Under the pieces are notes generated by a model that saw only the letters and a list, made by a program, of their open reading frames with translations, was not told the DNA's origin and searched no databases. This document shows positions 26,878-33,604 of a stretch of DNA of 64,000 nt, piece after piece. Both the position numbers and the translations under genes were made by a program. The stretch covers positions 115,811-179,810 of the forward strand of contig NZ_MZMV01000007.1 in NCBI RefSeq assembly GCF_002210435.1, read 5' to 3'. The DNA is from Micromonospora wenchangensis. GTDB taxonomy: Bacteria; Actinomycetota; Actinomycetes; Mycobacteriales; Micromonosporaceae. How positions within the stretch are numbered: the stretch's first letter is position 1; every line of letters starts with the position of its first letter.

Positions 26878-26884
26878 CCCTGCC

Positions 26885-26953
26885 GATCATGGAGTTGTGG
26901 TGCCGGACGGAACGGGGTGAACACCCCGGACCGGGCACCACAACTCCATGATC
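26885..26953. terminator. Perfect 20-bp inverted repeat with inner stem, bidirectional terminator
   Basis: The arm 26885-26904 (starting GATCATGGAGTTGTGG) pairs perfectly with 26934-26953. Inside is a second stem CGGGGTG/CACCCCG at 26913-26928. It lies between the converging MMPL and esterase genes, a few bases after the first. The arms are AT-richer than the surroundings, and the element looks like a family-wide mobile or repeated intergenic palindrome; that last point is recollection and not shown here. Confidence 0.8.
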
Positions 26954-26969
26954 CACGGAGGTGACCGGG

Positions 26970-28226
26970 TCACACCCCGGCGGGGTAGGTTTCCAGTTCG
27001 CCTGTGGTGGTGCGGGCGGGGAGCGGGTGCAGGGCGGTGGACTGGTCGCACCAGACGAAGGCGTCGTAGCGGTCGGCCAGCCGGCTCGGCACGTAGTTGC
27101 CCCAGCGTTCGAAGGTGGGGTCGTAGACCACCCCGATCGCCCGGTGCTCGACGGTGCCGGTGACCCAGTCGGGCTGGTCGGGACCGCCGAAGACGAGCAC
27201 CGCCCGCTCCGGCAGCAGTTCGTGCAGCCGCCACTCCACCGAGCCCTCCCGGGCCGGCGGCACCGTCATCACCTCGGCCGGTGAACCCCAGTGCGGGGCG
27301 GCGACCACGGTGCCCCGGTAGCCGCCGAAACCGATCAGCGTCACCGCGTCCCGGCCGAGGCGTTCCCGGGCGAGCTGGCCGATGTTGACCATCCCGTCGC
27401 CGGCCATGTCGGTGGCGCGGGCGTCCCCGATGTGGGTGTTGTGCGCCCAGACGATCCCGCGTGACCCCGGCCCGTACCGGGTGAGCAGCCGGTCCAGGGT
27501 GTCGGCCATGTGGATGTCGCGCACGTTCCAGGAGTCCGGCCCGCCGTGCACCATCGCCCGGTAGTACCGCTCCGCGCCGGCCACCACCTCCGCGTTCTGC
27601 CAGGCCGCGAACGCGTCCGGGCCGTCCGAGGCGACGTGGGCCCGGGTACGCGCCAGCAGCCGGATCACCTCCTCCTCGCAGCGGGCCGAGACGAACCGGC
27701 TGGCCGCGCCGTACTCCTCGACCCGCCGCCCGTACGGCTCGAAGCACCGGTACGCGTCCTGCGCCGCCTCCATCGACTTCGGGTCCTCCTCGCCCAGGTA
27801 GTCGAAGATGGCCTGCATGGACTCCCACAGGCTGTAGACGTCGAGCCCGTGGAAACCGGCCCGCTCCCGCTCGGGGCGCTCCAGGTTCCACGCCCGCAGC
27901 CAGCGGCAGAACCGGTCCACCTCGGCGTTGGCCCACATCCAGGTGGGCCAGCGGGTGAACAATCCCAGCGCGGTACGCGGGTCCTGCGCGCCGCCGGGCG
28001 CGCCCACCACCGAGCGGTGCACCCGGTCGCAGTCCGGCCAGTCCCCCTCCACCGCCACGAAGTCGAACCCCTGCTCGGCGATGAGCCGCCGGGTGAGCTG
28101 CTCACGCAACCGGTAGTAGTCGTGACTGCCGTGCGTCGCCTCGCCGATCATCACCACCCGGGCGTCCCGGGCGCGCTCCAGCAGCGGGTCGAAGTCGCTC
28201 GGCGTACCGAGCCGCTGTACCAGCAT
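26970..28226 (-). CDS. Erythromycin esterase family protein
   Basis: This 418-residue protein belongs to the EreA/EreB-like fold. The signature GEATHGSHDYYRLREQLTR carries the Glu and His thought to activate water, and HNTHIGDARATDM, ERYYRAMV and DALRLL-like helical blocks follow the family order. Members include real macrolide esterases but also many of unknown substrate, so antibiotic hydrolysis is only a possibility. An erm-type gene lies 4 kb away. The start at 28226 lies eight bases after GGGTAG of a sigma-B-like promoter and has no ribosome-binding site, so the mRNA may be leaderless. Confidence 0.85.
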   Translation of the reverse strand: MLVQRLGTPSDFDPLLERARDARVVMIGEATHGSHDYYRLREQLTRRLIAEQGFDFVAVEGDWPDCDRVHRSVVGAPGGAQDPRTALGLFTRWPTWMWANAEVDRFCRWLRAWNLERPERERAGFHGLDVYSLWESMQAIFDYLGEEDPKSMEAAQDAYRCFEPYGRRVEEYGAASRFVSARCEEEVIRLLARTRAHVASDGPDAFAAWQNAEVVAGAERYYRAMVHGGPDSWNVRDIHMADTLDRLLTRYGPGSRGIVWAHNTHIGDARATDMAGDGMVNIGQLARERLGRDAVTLIGFGGYRGTVVAAPHWGSPAEVMTVPPAREGSVEWRLHELLPERAVLVFGGPDQPDWVTGTVEHRAIGVVYDPTFERWGNYVPSRLADRYDAFVWCDQSTALHPLPARTTTGELETYPAGV

Positions 28227-28234
28227 GGGCGGGG

Positions 28235-28260
28235 CTACCCGGCAGGGTCGGCGGACAAAC
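28235..28260 (-). promoter_or_regulatory. Sigma-B-like promoter of the esterase-family gene
   Basis: On the minus strand GTTT (28257-28260) and GGGTAG (28235-28240) are 16 bases apart, matching the GTTT-N14-16-GGGTA pattern known for stress sigma factors of the SigB/SigF group in actinobacteria. The ATG follows eight bases after GGGTAG. Confidence 0.55.
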
Positions 28261-28283
28261 CGCCGGTCGGCCCGCGGTGGGTG

Positions 28284-28308
28284 GTGTGTCGGCGGGCGGA
28301 ACGGGTAG
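28284..28308 (+). promoter_or_regulatory. Facing sigma-B-like promoter of the DUF2795 gene
   Basis: GTGT (28284-28287) and GGGTAG (28303-28308) are 15 bases apart, and the ATG at 28317 lies eight bases after GGGTAG, a mirror image of the promoter on the other strand. The -35 is a weaker match. Confidence 0.45.
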
Positions 28309-28316
28309 CCGGCGGC

Positions 28317-28508
28317 ATGACCGTCACCGGGATGCAGTTGCAGGAGTACCTGGCCGGGCTCGACTACCCGGTCTCCCGCGAGGACCTGGTCCGCTGGGGT
28401 CAGGAGAACGGCGCCGGCACCGAACTGCTCCAGATGCTGCGGGCGTTGCCCGCCGGGCAGTTCGACGACCCGGCCGAGCTGCACGAGGCCCTCGGCACCC
28501 TCGCCTGA
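28317..28508 (+). CDS. DUF2795 small protein
   Basis: This 63-residue protein matches the DUF2795 pattern: LQEYLAGLDYPVSREDLVRWGQENGA followed by LLQMLRALPAGQFDDPAELHEAL. The family is widespread in actinobacteria and has no established function; the shape suggests a small helical bundle. The ATG at 28317 follows the sigma-B-like promoter and lacks a ribosome-binding site. It converges on the molybdopterin oxidoreductase gene with only eight bases between. Confidence 0.8.
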   Translation: MTVTGMQLQEYLAGLDYPVSREDLVRWGQENGAGTELLQMLRALPAGQFDDPAELHEALGTLA

Positions 28509-28516
28509 CTGTGGCG

Positions 28517-30016
28517 TCAGGTGACGGAGACGCTGACGGTGTGCCAGCCGGTGGCACCGTCCGGGAAGGGTGGGCGACGTTCCTGCGGCTGGATCGCGCC
28601 GGTGCCGTCGGTGGCGCGTACCCGCAGGCTGTGCCCGCCCGGCGGGGCCGACCAGGCGTACCGCCACTGGACCCAGGTGTCGGTGGAGGCGGTGGGCAGC
28701 AGTTCGGCGGTACGCCAGGGTCCGCCGTCGACCGAGACCTCCACGGCGGCGATGCCCCGGTGCTGCGCCCAGGCCACCCCGGCGACGGTGAACCGGCCGG
28801 CGTCCAGCCGGGCGAACGGGGCCGGCCGGTCGATCCGCGACGCGGTCTTCACCGGCGCCTCACGGGCCCACCCGCGCCGCACCCAGTACGCGTCGAACGC
28901 GGCGAACGTGGACACTTCAAGCTCCACCACCCACTTGCAGGACCCGGCGTAGCCGTACACCCCGGGGGTGAGCATCCGGACCGGGAAGCCGTGGGTGAAC
29001 GGTAGGGGTTCGCCGTTCATGCCGACGGCCAGCATCGCGTCCCGGCCGTCGAGGACGGTGGCCAGTGGGGTGCCGATGGTCATCCCCTCGTCGGAGCGGG
29101 CCACCAGCTGGTCCGCGCCGGCACGTACCCCGGTCTGGCGCAGCAGCGGCGCGAGGGGCACGCCGAGCCAGCGGGCGGTGCCGACGTACGGACCGCCGAC
29201 CTCGCCGGAGACGCAGCTGAGGGTGATGTCCCGCTCGATCAGACCTCGGTCGAGCAGGGCGGCGAAGTCCAGTTCCACCGGCCGGTCCACCAGGCCGTGC
29301 AACCGCAGCTGCCACGAGTCGGCGGCCAGCCGGGGCACGGTCAGCGCGGTGTCCACCCGGTAGAAGTCGGTATTGCGGATGTGGAAGCCGGCGGCCGTGC
29401 CCGGCGGCAGCGGCGGTGCCGGGCTCACCGGCGCGGGTAACCTGACCGCCGCCCGGGACCGGTCCGCGTCCTGCGCACCCGCCCGGCGCAGCAGCGCCGC
29501 TCCCGTCCCGGCCAGTGCCGTCCCCGCCAGCACCGTGACGGCGTTGCGGATCAGCGTCCGCCGGGTCGGCCCGGTGCCCCGCTGCGGTTCGGGTCGACCG
29601 GGCAGCGGGACGAACCGCCACAGCAGGGCCGCCACGACCGCCCCGGCCAGCGCCGGCAGGGCGTCGGGGGGCCGGGCGTCGGGACGGGTCAACGCCGCCG
29701 CCGCACCGACGACGCCGAGCACGAGGGGACCGAGCAGGCCGAACACCGGACGCCGCCGGGCCAGGATCCCGGTGCCGGCGGCGAGCAACGCCAACACCAG
29801 GCCGATGACGCCGATCAGCAGCGGCTTGTCGTACGTGCCGAAGGTGCGGACCGCGAACTCCTTGACCGGGGTGGGTGTGCCGTCGATGACGGCAGCACCG
29901 ACTGCGACGATCGGCGCGGCCTGCGGCCGGACGGCCGTGGCGAGCAGTTCCGCCAGCGTCACGGCGGCAGCGGCGAACAGCAGCCCCGAGCCGGCCGGTA
30001 CGAGAATCCGACGCAC
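28517..30016 (-). CDS. Membrane-anchored molybdopterin oxidoreductase (sulfite oxidase fold)
   Basis: The 499-residue protein begins with about four membrane helices (residues 1-135), then a second positively charged stretch RRTLIRNAVTVLAGTALAGTG like a Tat anchor, then a sulfite-oxidase/YedY-type molybdopterin domain (about 200-380) with the molybdenum-ligand Cys in DITLSCVSGEVGGPYVGTARWLG, and a C-terminal dimerisation domain (AGVAWAQHRGIAAVEVSVDGGPW). The GTG at 30016 is chosen because AGGAGG lies six bases upstream; an earlier GTG at 30034 overlaps that site. It is the last gene of the sigma-K-type group and probably an outer-face reductase or oxidase. Confidence 0.88.
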   Translation of the reverse strand: MRRILVPAGSGLLFAAAAVTLAELLATAVRPQAAPIVAVGAAVIDGTPTPVKEFAVRTFGTYDKPLLIGVIGLVLALLAAGTGILARRRPVFGLLGPLVLGVVGAAAALTRPDARPPDALPALAGAVVAALLWRFVPLPGRPEPQRGTGPTRRTLIRNAVTVLAGTALAGTGAALLRRAGAQDADRSRAAVRLPAPVSPAPPLPPGTAAGFHIRNTDFYRVDTALTVPRLAADSWQLRLHGLVDRPVELDFAALLDRGLIERDITLSCVSGEVGGPYVGTARWLGVPLAPLLRQTGVRAGADQLVARSDEGMTIGTPLATVLDGRDAMLAVGMNGEPLPFTHGFPVRMLTPGVYGYAGSCKWVVELEVSTFAAFDAYWVRRGWAREAPVKTASRIDRPAPFARLDAGRFTVAGVAWAQHRGIAAVEVSVDGGPWRTAELLPTASTDTWVQWRYAWSAPPGGHSLRVRATDGTGAIQPQERRPPFPDGATGWHTVSVSVT

Positions 30017-30052
30017 GGTGGACCTCCTCTCCACGGCTCGTCCGGTTGCCGG

Positions 30053-30691
30053 TCAGGACTTCGGCATCAGCACGGAGTCGACGATGTAGACGGTGGCGTT
30101 GGCGGTCTGCACGTTGCCGCAGACGACCATCGAGGTGCCGTTGACGGTGAACTCGGTGCCGCTGCCGCTGACCGTCACATCGCCACCCTGGAGGGTCTTG
30201 TGGGTGCCGGCGAGCTGCCCGGGGGCGAGCTTGCCCTGCACCACGTGGTAGGTCAGCACGTCGGTGAGCATCTTCTTGTCGGCGAGCACCTTGTCCAGGT
30301 CGGCCTTGGGGAGTTTGCCGAAGGCGTCGTTGGTGGGCGCGAAGACGGTGACGCCCTGGGCGCTGTTGAGCGAGTCCACCAGGTCGGCCTTCTTGACCGC
30401 GGTCACCAGCGTGCTGAGCAGCGGGTTGCCGGAGGCGGCGGTGGCCACCGGCACCTGCGCCATGGCCGCGAAGCTGCCCGGGTCGGCGGCGTCGGTCGGC
30501 ACGGCGGCGCAGCCGGGGCCGAACTGGCCGTCGGCCATCGCCGGGGTGGTGCTGGCCGGCGCGCTGGTCGCCATCGGGGCGCTGGTCGCCGGGGCGGCGG
30601 TGCCGGTCTCCTCGGCCTCCCCACCGCAGGCGGCGAGGCCGAGGGCCACGGTCGCGGCGATGACGGTGGCGGTGAGCTTCATGGGGCGCAT
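30053..30691 (-). CDS. Fasciclin-domain lipoprotein
   Basis: This 212-residue secreted protein has a lipoprotein signal (MRPMKLTATVIAATVALGLAACGG; the lipobox Cys is in LAAC), a Thr/Ala/Pro-rich linker and one fasciclin (FAS1) domain with GVTVFAPTNDAFGKLP and LTYHVVQGKL, ending NATVYIVDSVLMP. The domain is the one in the MPT70/MPT83 antigens, the SigK-regulated proteins of mycobacteria. GGAGG precedes the ATG at 30691. It lies between the anti-sigma factor and the molybdopterin oxidoreductase genes and is probably under control of the sigma factor next to it. Confidence 0.92.
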   Translation of the reverse strand: MRPMKLTATVIAATVALGLAACGGEAEETGTAAPATSAPMATSAPASTTPAMADGQFGPGCAAVPTDAADPGSFAAMAQVPVATAASGNPLLSTLVTAVKKADLVDSLNSAQGVTVFAPTNDAFGKLPKADLDKVLADKKMLTDVLTYHVVQGKLAPGQLAGTHKTLQGGDVTVSGSGTEFTVNGTSMVVCGNVQTANATVYIVDSVLMPKS

Positions 30692-30785
30692 CAGTCGAAT
30701 CCCTCCAAGTAGTGAAACTGTGCATCTGAGAGGTATTCGCGGCCCGGGGTCCGCCGGATGGGTCGAGATCGGCGAAGATTCCGGA

Positions 30786-31523
30786 TCACGTGACCGGCAG
30801 GGCCACCAGCGGGGTCGTGGTCGGTGCCGACGAGCCACCTGCCGGTTCCTCGGTCACCCCGAACGTGACCTTGCCGCGTACCCCGTCGAGCAGCACCGTC
30901 GCGGCGCCCCGACCAGCCGGCAACAGCCCCGCCGAGGTGGCGGTGCCGCCCTCGATCAACCAGAGCTGGTAGACCCGCCCGGCCACCGGAACGGCCAACC
31001 CGGACAGCAGGGCCACCCCCTCGTCCCGGCCGGCGGAGGCGACCACGGTGACCCGGCCACCGGCGGGCACCGCCCCGGTGCGGACCACCGCGTCCGGAGC
31101 GGCGAGCACCGCCCCGATCCGGGCCACCTCGTCCCGGGCGGCCGTGACGTCGGTACGCGCGTCGCGTACCCGCTGTTCCTGGATCGCCCAGGTGACCGTG
31201 CCGGCCGCTGCGGCCAGGACCACCGCGGCGGCTGCGGCAGCCACCCGTCGACGCCACCGGTCGCCTGCCGCCGACCCGTCCCGGCCACCCCGGCCGGGTC
31301 GCTCCTGCGGGGTACGGCTGATCTCCGCCAGCACCGCGTCGCGTAGTGCCGGTGGTGGCACGGACCAGGTCGGGTCGGCGAGCCGGGCGATCGCCTCGCG
31401 CAGCTCGGCCACCTCCACCCCGCAGGTCTCGCAGTCGCGCAGGTGCCGGCCGAAGGCGGCCCGCTCGACATCGTCCACCGCGTCGAGCACGTACGCACCG
31501 GCCAGTCCGTGAATGTCGGTCAT
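30786..31523 (-). CDS. Anti-sigma factor, RskA type
   Basis: This 245-residue membrane regulator has an N-terminal zinc-type anti-sigma domain with HLRDCETC (HxxxCxxC), one membrane helix (RRRVAAAAAAVVLAAAAGTVTWAI, about 93-115) and an outer RskA-like domain containing VYQLWLIEGGTATSAGLL. It should bind and hold the adjacent sigma factor until cleaved or oxidised. Its ATG overlaps the sigma-factor stop by four bases, so the two products are made in step. The gene is followed downstream by the fasciclin gene. Confidence 0.92.
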   Translation of the reverse strand: MTDIHGLAGAYVLDAVDDVERAAFGRHLRDCETCGVEVAELREAIARLADPTWSVPPPALRDAVLAEISRTPQERPGRGGRDGSAAGDRWRRRVAAAAAAVVLAAAAGTVTWAIQEQRVRDARTDVTAARDEVARIGAVLAAPDAVVRTGAVPAGGRVTVVASAGRDEGVALLSGLAVPVAGRVYQLWLIEGGTATSAGLLPAGRGAATVLLDGVRGKVTFGVTEEPAGGSSAPTTTPLVALPVT

Positions 31524-32161
31524 CTGCCCAGCTCCACTCCGAGGCAGTCCCGCAGGCGGATCAACCCGTCCCGCATCCGGGTCTTGACGGTCGGCAGGGC
31601 GGTGTCCAGCAGACCGGCAACCTCCCGGTAGCTGTGGCCGCCGTAGTAGGCCAACGTGATCGCCTCCCGCTGCACCTCGGTCAGCGCCGCGAGGCAGCGG
31701 CGCACCTGCTGACGTTCCAGCCGCGCCGCAGCCTCCTCGACCACCTCGTCGTACGGGGTCGTACCGGAACTGGCGGCCACCCGGCGGGCCCGCTCGGCAC
31801 CGGCCTGCTCGGAGCGGACCCGGTCCACCGCCCGCCGGTGCGCGATGGTGAACACCCAGGCGGTGGCCGAACCCCGGGTCGGGTCGAAACGGGCGGCGGT
31901 GCGCCACACCTCGACCAGCACCTCCTGGGCCACCTCCTCGGCCTGCGCCGGGTCCCGCAGCACCCGTCGGGCCAGCCCGTACACCCGGGGCGCGACGATC
32001 GCGTACAACTGTTCGAAGGCCGCCTCGTCGCCGCGTGCCACGGCCCGCAGCAGCCCGTCCGCCTCCGCCCGGGAATCCGACACCGGGTCGGGGACCGCCC
32101 GCAGCCCGGGTCCGTCCCCGGCCGGTGCCGTGGGATCACCGGCGTTGTCGCCGTGGGTCAT
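31520..32161 (-). CDS. ECF RNA polymerase sigma factor, SigK-like
   Basis: This 213-residue ECF sigma has region 2 (AFEQLYAIVAPRVYGLARRVLRDPAQAEEVAQEVLVEVWRTA.. ATAWVFTIAHRRAVDRVRS) and region 4 (LERQQVRRCLAALTEVQREAITLAYYGGHSYREVAGLLDTALPTVKTRMRDGLIRLRDCLG). With the coupled RskA-type anti-sigma gene and the fasciclin gene it resembles the SigK system of mycobacteria. ATG at 32161 is chosen because GGAGGG lies upstream; the start lies inside the 3' end of the erm gene, a 26-base overlap, so erm and sigma factor may share a transcript. No SigK-type promoter was identified with confidence. Confidence 0.9.
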   Translation of the reverse strand: MTHGDNAGDPTAPAGDGPGLRAVPDPVSDSRAEADGLLRAVARGDEAAFEQLYAIVAPRVYGLARRVLRDPAQAEEVAQEVLVEVWRTAARFDPTRGSATAWVFTIAHRRAVDRVRSEQAGAERARRVAASSGTTPYDEVVEEAAARLERQQVRRCLAALTEVQREAITLAYYGGHSYREVAGLLDTALPTVKTRMRDGLIRLRDCLGVELGR

Positions 32162-33062
32162 CCGGTCTCGCCCTCCGTCCACGCCGCCCGCCCGTACGGT
32201 AGGCATTCGGTGCCGGGACCGGGCCGGATTGGTCGCCGTCCGTCCGATCCCGCCAGGGCTGCGGGGCGCGGGCATGCAGCAGCCGGAACAGCACCAGCCA
32301 CTGCTCCGGCCAGACCAGCCCGACCGGGGTGGCCGGGTCGAGCCGCGCCGCCCGCAGCGCGCCGTCGACCCGCCGGCCGGGGTGGGCCGTGCGCAGCGAG
32401 GCCGCGAGCGACCCGCCCGCCCCGCCGAACCCCAGCTCCACCATCCTGCGGTACGCGGGCAGCCCGGCCGGGTCCAGCAGCGCCGTCGGCCGGCGTTCGA
32501 TCCGCAGGATGCCCCCGTCGACGGCGGGCACCGGGCGGAACGCGGTACGGGCCACCCGGCCGGCCAGCCGCCAGTGGTACTCCGGCCAGGTCAGCACGGT
32601 CAGCCGGCTCCACCGGCCGAGGTCACCGGTCCGCTTGCGGGCGTACTCCCACTGGGTGAGCAGGGTGGCCGCGCGCAGCCGTGGCGCGGCGAGGCACCAG
32701 CGGACCACCGCCGCGGTCAGCGACCAGGGAACGTTGCCGACGACGGCGAACGGCTCGTCGGGTGGTGCGGCGGTCAGGAAGTCGGCCTGCCGGTGCCGCA
32801 CGTGCGGCAGCGTCGCGCACACCGCCGCCAGGGCGGGGATGACGGCCGGGTCGACCTCGTAGGCGATCAGCCGGCCGCACCGCTGCGCCAGTGGCCGGGT
32901 GAGCTGGCCACGACCGGCACCCACCTCCAGCAGCAGGTCGTCCGGGCCGGTACGGGCCGCCCGGACCATCCGGGTCACGGCGGCCGGGTCGGTGAGGAAG
33001 TTCTGGGACAGTACGCGACGGGACCTGTCGCGTGCGGTGGTGCGGTCGGGGCGGGGCGCCAC
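32136..33062 (-). CDS. Erm-type 23S rRNA (adenine-N6) methyltransferase
   Basis: This 308-residue SAM enzyme belongs to the Erm(E)-like class that methylates 23S rRNA A2058 and gives resistance to macrolide, lincosamide and streptogramin B drugs. Visible are RRVLSQNFLTDPAAVTRMV, the SAM loop LLEVGAGRGQLTRPL, the catalytic GNVPWSL (Tyr of the usual NxPY is Trp here) and ATLLTQWEYARKRTGDLGRWSRLTV. A basic Arg/Gly/Pro-rich tail closes the protein. I chose the GTG at 33060-33062 with AGGA eight bases upstream, because a hairpin that covers this site replaces the coding potential of the extra upstream frame. It precedes and overlaps the sigma-factor gene. Confidence 0.88.
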   Translation of the reverse strand: MAPRPDRTTARDRSRRVLSQNFLTDPAAVTRMVRAARTGPDDLLLEVGAGRGQLTRPLAQRCGRLIAYEVDPAVIPALAAVCATLPHVRHRQADFLTAAPPDEPFAVVGNVPWSLTAAVVRWCLAAPRLRAATLLTQWEYARKRTGDLGRWSRLTVLTWPEYHWRLAGRVARTAFRPVPAVDGGILRIERRPTALLDPAGLPAYRRMVELGFGGAGGSLAASLRTAHPGRRVDGALRAARLDPATPVGLVWPEQWLVLFRLLHARAPQPWRDRTDGDQSGPVPAPNAYRTGGRRGRRARPDDPRRQRR

Positions 33063-33353
33063 GGGGCTCGTCCTGTCTGTCGCCGCTCGGCGACGGTACG
33101 GACAGGCGCAGCACGACACCGGGCCTGTCCGAGTGGATCGGGACTCGGACGACCCTGGAGATCGGCGGGGACGCGACGCGCGGAGAACGCAGGCGGTGAC
33201 CGGGCCTGACGGTCACCGGGCACGGTAGGGGCCGGCGTCGCCGGTCGACCGGGTCGGTCGGACGGGCGACACGGACCGCGACCGGCCACGATGGCGGTCA
33301 GACCACGGCTGCCGGTCGGACCACGATGGCGGTCAGGCCGGGTGGTGCTCGGG
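33063..33353 (-). promoter_or_regulatory. erm attenuator region
   Basis: This 291-base stretch between the leader-peptide stop and the erm start is rich in stems: 33195-33202 with 33210-33217 (8 bp), 33127-33134 with 33143-33150 (8 bp) and a compound stem, CCTGTC/GACAGG outer (33072-33077, 33101-33106) and GTCGCCG/CGGCGAC inner (33079-33085, 33088-33094). The last stem covers part of the AGGA ribosome site at 33071-33074. A 16-base direct repeat beginning CCACGATGGCGG lies at 33286 and 33321. The layout fits translational attenuation. Confidence 0.55.
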
Positions 33354-33473
33354 TCAGGCGCGGTGGGCGTCCCGGCCGGCCAGGGCCGGACGCCGGACTC
33401 GCGGGCGGGCCACCAGGAGGGGGCCCCGCGCGGCCGACGTGACGGCCACGGTGATCAGGGCGTGCGTGAACAT
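33354..33473 (-). CDS. Leader peptide of the erm gene (predicted)
   Basis: A 39-residue open frame starts seven bases after a TAGCGT -10 box, so it should be translated from a leaderless message. The peptide begins MFTHALITVAVTSAARG and contains ARPRVRRPALAGR. The Arg-Pro-Arg and Arg-Val-Arg triplets match the +x(+) pattern at which macrolide-bound ribosomes are known to stall. It ends 291 bases before erm. Nothing else is encoded on this strand between erm and the Gfo/Idh gene. Its role as a sensor is inferred; the peptide itself has not been matched to any database. Confidence 0.55.
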   Translation of the reverse strand: MFTHALITVAVTSAARGPLLVARPRVRRPALAGRDAHRA

Positions 33474-33480
33474 GGAGGCC

Positions 33481-33508
33481 ACGCTAGTGCACCCCGCGCG
33501 TCGCGCAA
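33481..33508 (-). promoter_or_regulatory. Promoter of the erm leader, WhiB7-like
   Basis: On the minus strand TTGCGC (33503-33508) and TAGCGT (33481-33486) are 16 bases apart. A GGAAAAG run lies four bases before the -35 box, as in WhiB7-activated promoters, which carry a short AT-rich run there. The expected start falls on the leader ATG. Confidence 0.5.
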
Positions 33509-33604
33509 CGGCTTTTCCGCTGCTGCCCGCCACGACCGCAGCCGCCGGCAGGCGCATCCGGGGCCGGCCCGGTACACGCCGGGCGGTCGACCCGGTCGGG
33601 ACGG

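Noticed and set aside
33063..33119. N-terminal extension of the erm product beginning MSCCACPY
   Set aside because: This stretch forms the hairpin covering the ribosome site and is not part of the Erm alignment, so it is more likely leader RNA. An earlier start cannot be excluded.
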